Shown: piece after piece, positions 1 to 9,007 of the stretch
How the letters are laid out: every line of letters begins with the position of its first letter
Position numbering within the stretch: the stretch's first letter is position 1
Source: Muribaculaceae bacterium
GTDB lineage: Bacteria; Bacteroidota; Bacteroidia; Bacteroidales; Muribaculaceae
Direction: 5' to 3'
Length of the DNA: 64,000 bases
Assembly (NCBI GenBank): GCA_014867205.1
Contig: WGUO01000005.1
Coordinates: forward strand, 1 to 64,000
Notes under the pieces: model-generated
Told to the model about the DNA's origin: nothing
The model's database searches: none
The model's input: the letters and a program-made list of their open reading frames with translations, nothing else
Made by a program: the position numbers and the translations under genes

Positions 1-32
1 CGGCCCCCCTGCCCCGGGGCAGTAAGATATTG

Positions 33-2183
33 TCACCAGCCGGCCATTCCGCCGCGATGCCCCGGACGCCGGGCATACGGCTCGCCCGATGTCTCACGCA
101 CGCGCGGCGGCTCGAGCTCGTGGAAACAGATGTGCAGTCCGATGGCACGGGTCATGAGCAGGTCGTCGTGGCAGCCGGCTATGGCGCCGAACGAGCCGTT
201 CTGACGGCGCTCATAAGCGAGATACTCATCGAGACAGCTCTCGTCGCGCTCGGTGTAGAGGCCCTCGCGGATCACCTTGACAAGCGTGGCGATAATCATC
301 GGCTTGGTGGCGACGTTGGTGTGGAACCCGTAGCGCGCCGGCGCGCCTCGCGTCACCTCCTCCTCGCTGCGTGGCCGCGCATAGAGGTTGGGGTAGACGT
401 CGCGCAGACGGTTCAGTATGAATCCCGACTGGTCGCCGTCGGTGTCGCGGTCAGGGTCGTGCGTCTCGAGCGTGTTGCTCTCGATGACGAGCAGCGCGTT
501 GTCATAATAGGCGGCCGCCATTGCCGCGCGCCAGGCCAGTATGTCGAAGTCGGTATGGCCGCGCCATTGCGCCACGACCTCCGGCCCGTGCCCCGAGACC
601 ATCGGGGCACGGTCAAGGACCACGATCACCGACCAGTCGGCGCGTGCCGAGCGGCCTCCCACATCCACTACCGCCACATATCTGCCCTCCATGCGCGTGC
701 CGGGCTGTCTCTCCGGTCGCCGCCACACGCGCCATCCACCCGAGCCAAGGGGGGTGAAGCGCACCTCGCGCAGCATCTGGCGCCGGGCCTGCTCGCCGAT
801 ATAGCGCGATGTGGCGTCGGCCGCCCCGGGAGCGTCTATCTCTCCATGCTCGCACGGCATGGCGCACCCCTGCCGCAACGCCTCGACACGGTATTTGTCG
901 AACACGCGTGCCCCGGAATGTACAAACGCCTCCACGTCGTCGCTCGGATACTCGGCTGCCATAAGCCCGTGGTCGGAATATTTCGAACGCTCGGAGATAT
1001 ACCATGCAATCGCCTCGAGGGTCGCGCCGCGCTCCCAGAGCCACCACAGGTAGCGGCCCGGCTGCTCGCGGTCGGATGCCGCCGTATCGGCAAGCCTCCC
1101 CTCAATCAGCCTCGTGGCGAGTGCGCGTCGCTCGCGCTCGTCGAGGCTGATGCTGTACTGGTCAATCTCATGCCAGCTGACGAACATTGCCTCGAACTGT
1201 GACTGTCCACGCCTGGCGGCCTCATACTCGCGGTGAAAGAAGTTGCCGGTGCCGTTCGCCGTCGACTCGTAGACGATCATCGTCATGGGCTGGAGCAGTA
1301 CGCCAGAGCAGGCCGAGCGAAGTATCTGCTCCGGGGTCTTGCCTAAGGTGCGCCGCCAGATGCCGACCTCCGAGCAGTGTACCAGGCTGTAGTCACCTCC
1401 TCGGCACGAGTCGGGCCTCTCGGCGCTTCCGACCTTTACCTTGCAGTTGCGTGCCGGAACGCGGAACATCGTCCGTGTCCGTCCGACCCATTCCACACGT
1501 TTCTCGCGCGCATCCGCCCCGTCGCCCTCGTCGTGCAGCAACCCGACCGGATATCGGTTTATCATCCGGTCGAACATGTCCTTGATTTCCTCGCTTCCGA
1601 CGGCCTGGTGGGCGATGATGAGCGAGTTCAGTCCGCGGCGGTGCACGAGCTGGAGCCAGGCCATGTAGAGCTGGGCACACGTGCTTCCGCCCCACTGCCG
1701 GGCCTTGAGCAGGATAAGCCGTATCGGCCTGCCTGCTGTGCGCATCGACTCGAAACGCTCCACCAGGCGCCGCTGCGGGCGGTTGAGCCTGAAGAGCACA
1801 TCGTCGCCCCCGCGCTTGTCCTTGATATAGGCACGAGTCGCGGCCCAGTAGGCAAAGTCATGTAGCATGCGGAGCCGGTCGAGCCGTGCGGCCACATCCC
1901 GGCGCGCCCCCTGGGTCGGGCGTTTTCTGCCGTTCGACCTCAGCCACGCGTCGACGGAGCCTGCCGCCACCAGTTCCGAGACAATTTTCTCTCCGCGCAT
2001 GCTCTCCGGCAGCCATTGGCGGTCGAGGCCGCCGACATCAAAAACGAATCTACGACCCGTGGAGCCCTCCCCCGTCACGGGGTCGAACTTCGCCGATCTC
2101 TCAAGGCCGCGCAGCCTGTTCTCCTCAAGCATAGAGGCAACCGTAGGCTCCTCCGCGTTGATATCGCTTCTGCCGGCTGTCAT
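33..2183 (-). CDS. Phage terminase large subunit (TerL-like packaging ATPase/nuclease)
   Basis: Predicted DNA-packaging motor protein of 716 residues. It shows a Walker A-like KARQWGGST (about residues 160-168), a Walker B-like strand ending in SE (YSLVHCSEV, about 266-274) and a coupling motif ESTANG (306-311). The C-terminal half fits the RNase H-like nuclease fold, with acidic residues in VVDVGG, LVIESN and HDDLLM. The ATG overlaps the stop of the upstream small gene by 4 bp (ATGA), so the two are translationally coupled. No portal or capsid gene is visible because the window starts 32 bp past the stop. Prophage versus remnant cannot be decided here. Confidence 0.82.
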   Translation of the reverse strand: MTAGRSDINAEEPTVASMLEENRLRGLERSAKFDPVTGEGSTGRRFVFDVGGLDRQWLPESMRGEKIVSELVAAGSVDAWLRSNGRKRPTQGARRDVAARLDRLRMLHDFAYWAATRAYIKDKRGGDDVLFRLNRPQRRLVERFESMRTAGRPIRLILLKARQWGGSTCAQLYMAWLQLVHRRGLNSLIIAHQAVGSEEIKDMFDRMINRYPVGLLHDEGDGADAREKRVEWVGRTRTMFRVPARNCKVKVGSAERPDSCRGGDYSLVHCSEVGIWRRTLGKTPEQILRSACSGVLLQPMTMIVYESTANGTGNFFHREYEAARRGQSQFEAMFVSWHEIDQYSISLDERERRALATRLIEGRLADTAASDREQPGRYLWWLWERGATLEAIAWYISERSKYSDHGLMAAEYPSDDVEAFVHSGARVFDKYRVEALRQGCAMPCEHGEIDAPGAADATSRYIGEQARRQMLREVRFTPLGSGGWRVWRRPERQPGTRMEGRYVAVVDVGGRSARADWSVIVVLDRAPMVSGHGPEVVAQWRGHTDFDILAWRAAMAAAYYDNALLVIESNTLETHDPDRDTDGDQSGFILNRLRDVYPNLYARPRSEEEVTRGAPARYGFHTNVATKPMIIATLVKVIREGLYTERDESCLDEYLAYERRQNGSFGAIAGCHDDLLMTRAIGLHICFHELEPPRVRETSGEPYARRPGHRGGMAGW

Positions 2184-2635
2184 GACTTCGGGCCTGAGGG
2201 GTTGAACTTGAGCCTTATGGCGTTAAGCGCGCGGAGGCGCCGCCGCATACGGTTCACGATCGCCTTCGCCCCCTCGGCGGTGAGGTATGACTCCGGTGCC
2301 GGCGAGCAAACCACGGCGTCGACCGCATGGGTCATGCAGAGCTCGAGGTCGGCCTCCATCATGGCGCACACGCGTCTGAATATCTCCTCATACATCTCGC
2401 GGCGCTTCGGATACATCGTGTCAAGAACCCCGTTTTCCCCGCGCAGCAGAGCGCCGACCACCACGGCCGCGCGCGGCTCGCTGACCCAGAACCGCGACAC
2501 CGGCCTCGATGCCGCCAGCGCGAGCATGTCGCGCAACGACACATCGCGTGCCGTGCGCAACACCTCGCGGAAGTGCGCGTACAACTCCCTGTCGCGCTGC
2601 TCGATGAAATCTGATTTGCTCCCTTTTTTCTTCAT
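2180..2635 (-). CDS. Small protein paired with terminase (possible small-terminase role)
   Basis: 151-residue, charged, mostly helical protein. I chose the ATG at 2635, giving an MKKKGSKSDF start behind a purine-rich AGAAGCGAG; an upstream in-frame start would add 17 unlikely hydrophobic residues. The segment RFWVSEPRAAVVV resembles a family of small Bacteroidales prophage proteins that precede TerL genes; this is recollection of the family, not a search. Its position and 4-bp overlap suggest the small-terminase role, but I see no clear HTH. Confidence 0.6.
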   Translation of the reverse strand: MKKKGSKSDFIEQRDRELYAHFREVLRTARDVSLRDMLALAASRPVSRFWVSEPRAAVVVGALLRGENGVLDTMYPKRREMYEEIFRRVCAMMEADLELCMTHAVDAVVCSPAPESYLTAEGAKAIVNRMRRRLRALNAIRLKFNPSGPKS

Positions 2636-2749
2636 GGTCTCGCTTCTTTTAGTATAGTGAAAGTTGAGTAGAAATGATATCGGCATCCTTCCCTCCGGAC
2701 CCCGGCTTCCGCTCCTGATCCATTGGCCCCGGACGATGGCTTACGGGTG

Positions 2750-2757
2750 CAAAAATA
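2750..2757 (-). promoter_or_regulatory. Candidate -7 element (TATTTTTG) for the terminase pair
   Basis: Reading leftward the strand gives TATTTTTG, a match to the Bacteroidales TAnnTTTG -7 box, about 115 bp before the small gene. No good -33 TTTG lies 19-21 bp upstream, where the acyltransferase terminator hairpin sits instead. Confidence 0.33.
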
Positions 2758-2760
2758 GCA

Positions 2761-2787
2761 AGAGTGACTGCGGAGTTCAGTCACTCT
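2761..2787 (-). terminator. Intrinsic terminator of the export/acyltransferase operon
   Basis: A perfect 10-bp stem (AGAGTGACTG / CAGTCACTCT) with a 7-nt loop lies 26 bp beyond the acyltransferase stop. Read leftward it is followed by GCTATTTTTG, a short T-run. Confidence 0.65.
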
Positions 2788-2813
2788 AATGTAAAATAAT
2801 GTTAAAACGAAAT

Positions 2814-3749
2814 CTATAGGTGGGAGAGCATCTTCTCGGCGCGGTCGCCCCAGTGCTCCATGAATCTGGCACGGGTGCGCTTCCAGCGGCGGTGACTCCA
2901 GAGCCAGTATTGCGGGGCCTCCCGGATATTCTCCTCGAGCAATCTGAAATAGCGGCGTGTGATGTCGAATGTCGGTTCCTCCCGGGTGTTCTCGGTCACG
3001 GGCACGAACCGCAGCACATACTCGCCGCGCCTGGGACGCGACATATGGCAGAAGAGCACCGTGGAGTCGAGGAAGCGGGCGATTCGCTCGGGGCCTGTGA
3101 AGACTCCGGTGTCATGGTTGAGGAAATCGGTGAAGAGGTGCATCTCGTAGCCGGGGCACTGGTCGGCGATATAGCCCGTCACCGAGGGAATGCCCTGCCG
3201 TTTCCACCCGATGGTGCGCCGCATTATATCGGACATCTCGATGTTGTTGGCGTGGAACCGTGTCCGTATCTTCATGAAGAGGGCGTCGACCGCCTTGCTG
3301 TGAAGGGCATGGTAGACCTGCGCCGGGACGGCGTTCCCGTCAAACCAGAGGGGAATCGAGCTGACCCACTCCCAGTTGCAGTAATGGCCGAGCAGCAGCG
3401 TAACACTGCGCCCGGCGCGCACCGCCCCGTTGACCACCTCGGCATTCTCAACCCGCAGGCGCCGGCGTATGGTCGCCTCGTCGGTCGACAGCATCTTGAC
3501 CGTCTCGAAGAAATAATCGGTAAGGAATGAGTAGAACCCGCGCTCGATGGACCTTAACTCGGCGTCTGTTTTCTCGGGAAACGAGGAGCGGAGGTTTGAT
3601 CGGACCACCTTGCGGCGGTAGCGCACCACGTTGCGCATCAGCCATGCCACACCGTCCGACATGACATAGAGCCCGCGCAGCGGAATCAGCGACAGCCCCT
3701 TGCAGCAGCCGTAAAGAAGACTATACGATATTCTCTCTGACAGTTTCAT
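2814..3749 (-). CDS. Lysophospholipid/lipid A biosynthesis acyltransferase (LpxL/HtrB family)
   Basis: 311-residue inner-membrane acyltransferase that would transfer a secondary acyl chain onto lipid A or a related glycolipid. The family's HX4(D/E) catalytic motif is present as HYCNWEW, about residue 122 on. An N-terminal hydrophobic stretch and basic RRRY/RRKVV patches fit membrane association. The ATG at 3749 is preferred over a GTG 6 bp upstream. The gene overlaps the end of the ABC-2 permease by 29 bp, so it is probably the last gene of the export operon. Confidence 0.82.
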   Translation of the reverse strand: MKLSERISYSLLYGCCKGLSLIPLRGLYVMSDGVAWLMRNVVRYRRKVVRSNLRSSFPEKTDAELRSIERGFYSFLTDYFFETVKMLSTDEATIRRRLRVENAEVVNGAVRAGRSVTLLLGHYCNWEWVSSIPLWFDGNAVPAQVYHALHSKAVDALFMKIRTRFHANNIEMSDIMRRTIGWKRQGIPSVTGYIADQCPGYEMHLFTDFLNHDTGVFTGPERIARFLDSTVLFCHMSRPRRGEYVLRFVPVTENTREEPTFDITRRYFRLLEENIREAPQYWLWSHRRWKRTRARFMEHWGDRAEKMLSHL

Positions 3750-4944
3750 TTTCACGTGACAGACTCTTGATGATCGAGGGCGCTACAACCCATCGCTGCG
3801 CGCAGTATCCCGCCAACAGCCATCCGGCGGCCAGAATCCACAGCATGATGTACTCGTGGCTCACCTGGCCGAGTGTGGCCCCGTTGGAGTTCATCTTCAC
3901 AAATCCCTCGACGCCCCATGTGCTCGGGCATATGTCGGAAAGCGCCTTCCAGACGCCGTACATGTCATAGCGGGGCCAGATGAGGCCCGACAGCAGCAGG
4001 AATAATATCGAGGTCACCACCCAGTTGAGGAACACAGCCTCGCGCTCGGTGACGAAGGCCTGGAACACGAAGCCCATGCCGAAGCAGGCAAGCGCCATCG
4101 GCAGCAGGAACGCCAGTTCCTCAAGGAGGTTGCCGGCCATCGGGAAACTGAACATCAGCGGAACATAATGGATCATGTAGATCGTTGGGATAAAGAGGAT
4201 GGTGAAGAGGCAGAGCGACTGTCCGAGCATCCAGCCGGCGGTAAAGCGCGAGCCGCTTCGCGGGTTGTAGCCATAGGGGAGCCTCAGCTCGCGGCGCGCC
4301 CCTCCCGACATGCCTATCGCCAGAACGATGCACTGGTGCAGGATCAGGATCAGCACGCCCGGCATGATGAACGAGTCGAAGCCGTTGCGTATGTTTCCCA
4401 TCGAGATATTGTCGATGGGGAGCAGGTCGCCGGTGGCGATTGTCTCGGCCAGCGGCGCGATGCGGTTCAGGTCCTTGGTGAGCAGCTCGGAGCCCATCTC
4501 CTGCATGACATCGGTGGCCGCCACCAGAAAGCCCCGGTAGCGGAGCAGCAGGCTCATGTCGCAATACATGGCTGCGTCGGCCGTCTCGGTGCGTCCCACC
4601 TTGCGCTCGAATCCCTCGGGAATCTCGAGTATGGCGTAGCACTTGTGGCTGTCCATGGCGTGGCGGGCCTCGCCCAGGTTGGCGGCGTAGCCGCGCACCC
4701 ACACCTCGTCGCAGGCGTTCAGGTTGCGCACCAGCTCGCGGCTCAGCGGTGTCCGGTCGTTGTCGACAACGACCATCGGCACCTCCTTGACGAGCTCCGG
4801 ATTGTATATCAGCGAATAGATGACAGGGTAGGCCAGAGGCAGGAACGTGAGGAACAGGATAAGCCCCATGTCGTGGCTTATCAACTTGAATTCCCGGCAG
4901 TAGACCTCGAATATTCCGGCCATGAAGTCCTTGATTCTTCTCAT
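3721..4944 (-). CDS. ABC-2 type transporter permease
   Basis: 407-residue permease with one N-terminal membrane helix (LILFLTFLPLAYPVIYSLIY), a large periplasmic domain (about 50-170) and five C-terminal helices, the YhiH/YbhR/YbhS arrangement. It lies 12 bp behind a paralogous permease and probably forms a heterodimer with it. With the upstream HlyD and TolC genes it would make a tripartite export system. No cognate ATPase gene is in the operon, and no Walker motif is present in either permease. Confidence 0.85.
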   Translation of the reverse strand: MRRIKDFMAGIFEVYCREFKLISHDMGLILFLTFLPLAYPVIYSLIYNPELVKEVPMVVVDNDRTPLSRELVRNLNACDEVWVRGYAANLGEARHAMDSHKCYAILEIPEGFERKVGRTETADAAMYCDMSLLLRYRGFLVAATDVMQEMGSELLTKDLNRIAPLAETIATGDLLPIDNISMGNIRNGFDSFIMPGVLILILHQCIVLAIGMSGGARRELRLPYGYNPRSGSRFTAGWMLGQSLCLFTILFIPTIYMIHYVPLMFSFPMAGNLLEELAFLLPMALACFGMGFVFQAFVTEREAVFLNWVVTSILFLLLSGLIWPRYDMYGVWKALSDICPSTWGVEGFVKMNSNGATLGQVSHEYIMLWILAAGWLLAGYCAQRWVVAPSIIKSLSRENETVRENIV

Positions 4945-4956
4945 AGTGACTGATTG

Positions 4957-6141
4957 TTATGGTGCGTAGACCGGTTTTGCCATGAACCTCTTCACCCGCC
5001 ACATCACGGTGAGCGGAAGCAGCATGTAGACGATATACGCCACGAACCATATGCGCGAGTAGAAGATGTCGCGTCCGGCGAGCGCCTGGTCGGCGTATAT
5101 CAGGAAGTTATAGCGCACGGGCATCAGCCAGCTGAATATGCTCATGGCCGGATACATGCTTTCGGGCGGGAAAGAGAACGCGGCGATCGAGAAGGAGAGT
5201 ATGCCGGTCAGCGCGCAGACAGAGAGCGACAGGCGCAGGTTGGGCAGCAGCCCGAACACCACAATGGCGAAACTCTGTGTCGCGAGCACGAACATGAGCT
5301 CGGACAGTATCATCCAGCCCCAGGAGCCGGCCATGGTGTAGCCATTGTATTTGAACAGCCATGACACCATAAATATTGCCAGTACCCACCAGATCAGCGT
5401 CTGGGGCAGCAACTCGGCATATACTGCCCGGAATATAGAGCCCCGCGCCATGCGCAGCAGGCGCGGCGACGTGCGCCGCTTTATCTCCTCGCCGAGAGTG
5501 AACACGGTGACGAGCATTATCATCAGCTGCAGCACGCCCGGAATGAATGAGTTGGAGAGGTAAATGCCGTAATTGAGCTGCGGGTTGCCTATGGGGCGCG
5601 TCGCGATGTTGATGGGCTGAAGCAGCGGGGCGGCTGTCTCCGGATCCTGGCCTACGGCCTGCGCCACCGATACCGCCACGCCGGCTTTGGTGTAGACGGC
5701 CGTGGCCTTGAATGTCTTGAACAGAAGCGAGCCCGGCACGTAATAGACCATGTTGGTGTAGAACGTGATCTCGGGCGAGCGACCGGCCATAAGGTCGGCC
5801 TCGAAATTCTCCGGAATGAGGAAGAAGCCGTATATGCGGCCCTCCTGCATGGCGTGGCGCGCCTCGGTGTACGAGTTCGGGGTCTCGGTCAGGTCTACCA
5901 TCTGCATGCCGCCGAGCGTCTGCGTAATCTCGCGCGACAGCGACGAGCCGTCGCGGTCGACTATCGCGGCCGGAATGCGCGTGGGGAGTCCCTTCTCGAA
6001 CATCGAGGTGATGAACAGGAACAGGAACAGCGGCAGCCCGAGCATGGCAATCCACATGAGCGGTCGCCTTACGATCTGCACCATGGAGCGGACCATTATC
6101 GCCCACGTACCGGTTCTTTCCCTGTCTTTATCCTGGTTCAT
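4957..6141 (-). CDS. ABC-2 type transporter permease
   Basis: 394-residue paralogue of the next gene: N-terminal helix (MWIAMLGLPLFLFLFITSMF), periplasmic domain carrying an AAIVDRDGSSLSREI segment like the partner's VVVDNDRTPLSRELV, then C-terminal helices including MLVTVFTLGEEIKRRTSPRL. The shared VDxDxxxLSRE pattern supports heterodimeric half-permeases that take substrate on the periplasmic side and pass it to HlyD/TolC. The HlyD stop is 22 bp upstream. Substrate unknown. Confidence 0.85.
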   Translation of the reverse strand: MNQDKDRERTGTWAIMVRSMVQIVRRPLMWIAMLGLPLFLFLFITSMFEKGLPTRIPAAIVDRDGSSLSREITQTLGGMQMVDLTETPNSYTEARHAMQEGRIYGFFLIPENFEADLMAGRSPEITFYTNMVYYVPGSLLFKTFKATAVYTKAGVAVSVAQAVGQDPETAAPLLQPINIATRPIGNPQLNYGIYLSNSFIPGVLQLMIMLVTVFTLGEEIKRRTSPRLLRMARGSIFRAVYAELLPQTLIWWVLAIFMVSWLFKYNGYTMAGSWGWMILSELMFVLATQSFAIVVFGLLPNLRLSLSVCALTGILSFSIAAFSFPPESMYPAMSIFSWLMPVRYNFLIYADQALAGRDIFYSRIWFVAYIVYMLLPLTVMWRVKRFMAKPVYAP

Positions 6142-6163
6142 ATTCGCTGTGGAGGATTATTCT

Positions 6164-7255
6164 TTATTTCTCGATTCCTTTGTATATCACCGACATGCCG
6201 GGGCGGAAGTTGTGTATCGGCTTGTCGGGGCGCGCCTTGATCTGGAACGTGCGGGCGTCATAGTCGCCGGTGGCCTTGGTGGCCTGCCAGTTGGCGTATG
6301 TGCCGAGGTCCTTGATGTAGAACACCTTCATCACCGTGTCCTTGTCGAGCGCGGGTATGTAGACCTTGAGCCGGGTGCCGGTCGAGATGTCCTTCAGCAG
6401 GTTCTCGCGCACGTTGAACACGGCCCAGTGGTCGTCGCGCTGCAGGTTCATCACCGGGGCTCCGGTGGCGATAAGCTCGCTGACGTGGGGATATATCACG
6501 GTTATCTCGCCGTCGAACGGGGCGGTGAGGTACTGGTCCTCAAGCAGTGCGTTCGCCTTGCTGACGCCGGCCTTGGCCACGCGCACCATTGCCGACGAAG
6601 CATCCTTGTCCTCCTTCTGCGCGCCTGAGCGTGTCAGCTCGTAACTGCTCTTGGCCGCGGCCTCGCCGGCCTTGGCCATGTCGTATGCAGCCTTGGCCTC
6701 GTCGCGCTTCTGGGCGCTGACGACGCCTTTCTGATAGAGGGCCTCCATGCGCTGGTAGGTCTTGAGGGCTATGCCGCTCGCGGCCTGCGCCTGCTGCCAG
6801 ATGTCATGGGCCGACTGTATGATCTGCGAGCGCGTGCCGGCGTCGACCTTGGCCTGCGCGGCCTGCGCGGCCTGCTCCATGGCCTCGGCCTGGTCATACT
6901 GTGCGTCGACCAGTGTGCTCACTATGTGTACAAGGGTGTCGCCGGCCTTGACGTGCTGGCCCTCCTCGACGTAGATGTCCTGCACGCGTCCGGGCAGTTT
7001 CCCAGAGATGCGCACCTCGGTGGCCTCGCCCTGGCCCTGCACGGTGTCGGGCTGCGGCTTGATGCAGAGGAAACCGATCACGGCCAGGGCCGCGATTACG
7101 AGCAGTATTAGTATGATGGTCGTTATCAAGGCCTTGTCTTTCTTGCTGACTGCCTCGGGATCCTGCGTGCCGTATAGGGGTACGCCGGCGGTTCCGGTGT
7201 TTTTTGTATCTTTTTCTTCCATGGTCGGATTTTGTTTAGACTGCTGATTGTTCAT
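6164..7255 (-). CDS. HlyD-family periplasmic adaptor (membrane fusion protein)
   Basis: About 363 residues: cytoplasmic N-tail, a single membrane anchor (ALITTIILILLVIAALAVIG), a split lipoyl domain (GKLPGRVQDIYVEEGQHVKA and later APFDGEITVIYPHVSELI) around an Ala/Gln-rich alpha-hairpin, then a beta-barrel domain. It would bridge the two permeases and the TolC channel. Start uncertain: ATG at 7255 is used; a TTG at 7276 overlaps tolC by 4 bp and an ATG at 7222 is also possible. Confidence 0.88.
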   Translation of the reverse strand: MNNQQSKQNPTMEEKDTKNTGTAGVPLYGTQDPEAVSKKDKALITTIILILLVIAALAVIGFLCIKPQPDTVQGQGEATEVRISGKLPGRVQDIYVEEGQHVKAGDTLVHIVSTLVDAQYDQAEAMEQAAQAAQAKVDAGTRSQIIQSAHDIWQQAQAASGIALKTYQRMEALYQKGVVSAQKRDEAKAAYDMAKAGEAAAKSSYELTRSGAQKEDKDASSAMVRVAKAGVSKANALLEDQYLTAPFDGEITVIYPHVSELIATGAPVMNLQRDDHWAVFNVRENLLKDISTGTRLKVYIPALDKDTVMKVFYIKDLGTYANWQATKATGDYDARTFQIKARPDKPIHNFRPGMSVIYKGIEK

Positions 7256-7272
7256 TGTTCTCTGTCGCGGTG

Positions 7273-8718
7273 TCAACGGCCGGTGCTGAGTGTGCCGAGC
7301 ACCTTGGAGAGATATACCTGGCAGAGGCGCACCCCGATCTCGGCGTCAATCTTCTCGGAATTGGCCTGAAGCCATCCGGTCTGTGCCAGTATCACGTCGT
7401 TGGTGGTGAGGACGCCCTCCTTGAAGCCCTCCTGGGCGCAGCGCAGGTTCTCCTCGGCACTCTTCATGTTGGCCTGGGCCATGTCGTAGGTCTTGAAGGC
7501 CTCCTGGAACTTGAACTTGGCCTGGTTGACCTGAAGCTCGACCTTCTCCTCGAGGTCCTCGAGCATGATGCGCTGGGCATTGGTGGCCGACTTGGCGGCG
7601 CGGTATTTGTTGTAGTTGCCCCCCCAGTGCCAGATGGGAATCGTCACGGCCGCGCCGATGCTGAATCCGCCGCGCAGGTGCTGGCTGAAGCCGTTGATGA
7701 GGTTAGGGGTCGAGAATGTATACGCGCCGACGAGCCCTATCTTGGGCAGCATCGAGCTCAGGGCGAGCTTCTCCTGGCCCTTGAGCAGTCCTATGCCCTT
7801 GCGGACGGCCTCAAGGTCCTGGCGGCGTGCCCAGACGTCCTCGATGTTGTAGGCGTAGTCGGGCATCTCGGTGCCGATTCCCTCGGTGTCCTCGTCGCTG
7901 AGCGTCATCTGCGTGTCGACGGGGAGTCCGCAGGTCTGGGCCAGGGCCATGCGCGACAGTGTCACGCCGTTCTCAACCTTGGTCAACATTATGCGGGCCT
8001 CGTTGAGCTTGACATCGACGCTGAGCAGGTCGGCACGGGTGGCCACACCCTCGTCGAGCATGGCGTTGACATTATAGTGGAGCGTGTCGACAAGGCTGAT
8101 GAAACTCTCGGCGAGTCTCTGCTTGGCCCGGAGCGAGACCACTGTCCAGTATGCCTCGTCAACGGCGTATATCACGTCTTGGCTCACGTTGTTGCGCGTG
8201 GCGACAAGGGCCTCCTCGGCGTAGCGGGCTATATCGTTGAGGGCCTTTATCTGGCCCCCCATGAAGATGGGCTGGGTCAGGGTTATGGCGCCGGCGAAAA
8301 CGTTGCGCGTGTCGAAGGTCAGTGCATCCTTGGGAATCACGGCCACCACATCGGGAATCGGCAGGCCGGTCTCGGGATTGATGACGGGCTTGCCGTCGAG
8401 TCCGAGCAGCACGTCATACTGATATTTGCCGGTCACGGGGTCGAAAACCATGGTGGGGAGTTTCGCGTCCTCGCTGAGCAGGCTCACCTTGTGCTGGTTG
8501 TACATATAGGTGGCGCTGGCGTCGATTCCGGGCAGGTATGCCGAGAAAGCGGCCTTGCGCGTATATTCGGCGCCCTTCACGGCCTCGTCGGCCATGCGTA
8601 TGGATTTGCTGCTGCGCAGCGCCATGTTGCGGCACGAGTCCAGGCTCACCGTCTGGCCGACGGCGCCCGGAGATGCCAGCGCGCAGAATGTCAAGGCGAT
8701 ATAGAAACTGTTTTTCAT
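7273..8718 (-). CDS. TolC-family outer-membrane efflux channel
   Basis: 481 residues with a signal peptide (MKNSFYIALTFCALASPGAVGQ) and two repeats of long amphipathic helices typical of outer-membrane efflux proteins; the second ends in INDEIGVRLCQ-like helix-strand transitions. First gene of the leftward operon tolC-hlyD-permease-permease-acyltransferase, with an upstream promoter candidate at 8806-8839. Substrate not inferable. Confidence 0.9.
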   Translation of the reverse strand: MKNSFYIALTFCALASPGAVGQTVSLDSCRNMALRSSKSIRMADEAVKGAEYTRKAAFSAYLPGIDASATYMYNQHKVSLLSEDAKLPTMVFDPVTGKYQYDVLLGLDGKPVINPETGLPIPDVVAVIPKDALTFDTRNVFAGAITLTQPIFMGGQIKALNDIARYAEEALVATRNNVSQDVIYAVDEAYWTVVSLRAKQRLAESFISLVDTLHYNVNAMLDEGVATRADLLSVDVKLNEARIMLTKVENGVTLSRMALAQTCGLPVDTQMTLSDEDTEGIGTEMPDYAYNIEDVWARRQDLEAVRKGIGLLKGQEKLALSSMLPKIGLVGAYTFSTPNLINGFSQHLRGGFSIGAAVTIPIWHWGGNYNKYRAAKSATNAQRIMLEDLEEKVELQVNQAKFKFQEAFKTYDMAQANMKSAEENLRCAQEGFKEGVLTTNDVILAQTGWLQANSEKIDAEIGVRLCQVYLSKVLGTLSTGR

Positions 8719-8805
8719 AAAACGAGAACAATATGGGTCAAGATGAATTCGGCGATTGTGAGCCGAAGCGCCACCCGGCGCGATGCGGATGTCCTAATCT
8801 CAATA

Positions 8806-8839
8806 CAAAAATATCTATCGAAATGTTTATTAAAACAAA
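8806..8839 (-). promoter_or_regulatory. Candidate promoter of the tolC export operon
   Basis: Leftward TTTG-N22-TATTTTTG; the spacer is slightly longer than the usual 19-21. A transcript would start near 8799 and carry a leader of about 80 nt. Confidence 0.38.
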
Positions 8840-8889
8840 AATATCCCCAATCGGCCAAAATAATCCCAATTAGGCGAGGAGATTTTGAG

Positions 8890-8917
8890 GTGTTAGGTTT
8901 TAGGTTTTAGGTGTTGG
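8890..8917. repeat. Heptanucleotide tandem repeat (GTKTTAG x4)
   Basis: Four head-to-tail 7-bp units, GTGTTAG GTTTTAG GTTTTAG GTGTTGG, in the gap between the export operon and the serpin. Similar heptamer arrays occur at 15237 and 34321. Confidence 0.75.
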
Positions 8918-8948
8918 GAGGAAGACCATTACGGTAACGGTGTAAACT

Positions 8949-8987
8949 AAACCTGTGCGGAGGTCTGAAAGACTCCCGCACAGGTTT
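8949..8987 (-). terminator. Terminator downstream of the serpin gene
   Basis: A 12-bp perfect stem (AAACCTGTGCGG / CCGCACAGGTTT) whose loop can pair further (AGTCT/AGACT-type), 21 bp beyond the serpin stop. Leftward it is followed by a T-rich tract. Confidence 0.7.
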
Positions 8988-9007
8988 CAGAGACGGCAGA
9001 TGGTCGG

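Noticed and set aside
30..1202. 390-codon plus-strand frame antisense to terminase
   Set aside because: Shadow frame in GC-rich DNA; no domain or promoter.
7255..8910. 551-codon plus-strand frame antisense to tolC
   Set aside because: Mirror of the real gene; the protein is a Gly/Leu/Val/His-rich composition without a fold, and tolC explains the sequence.
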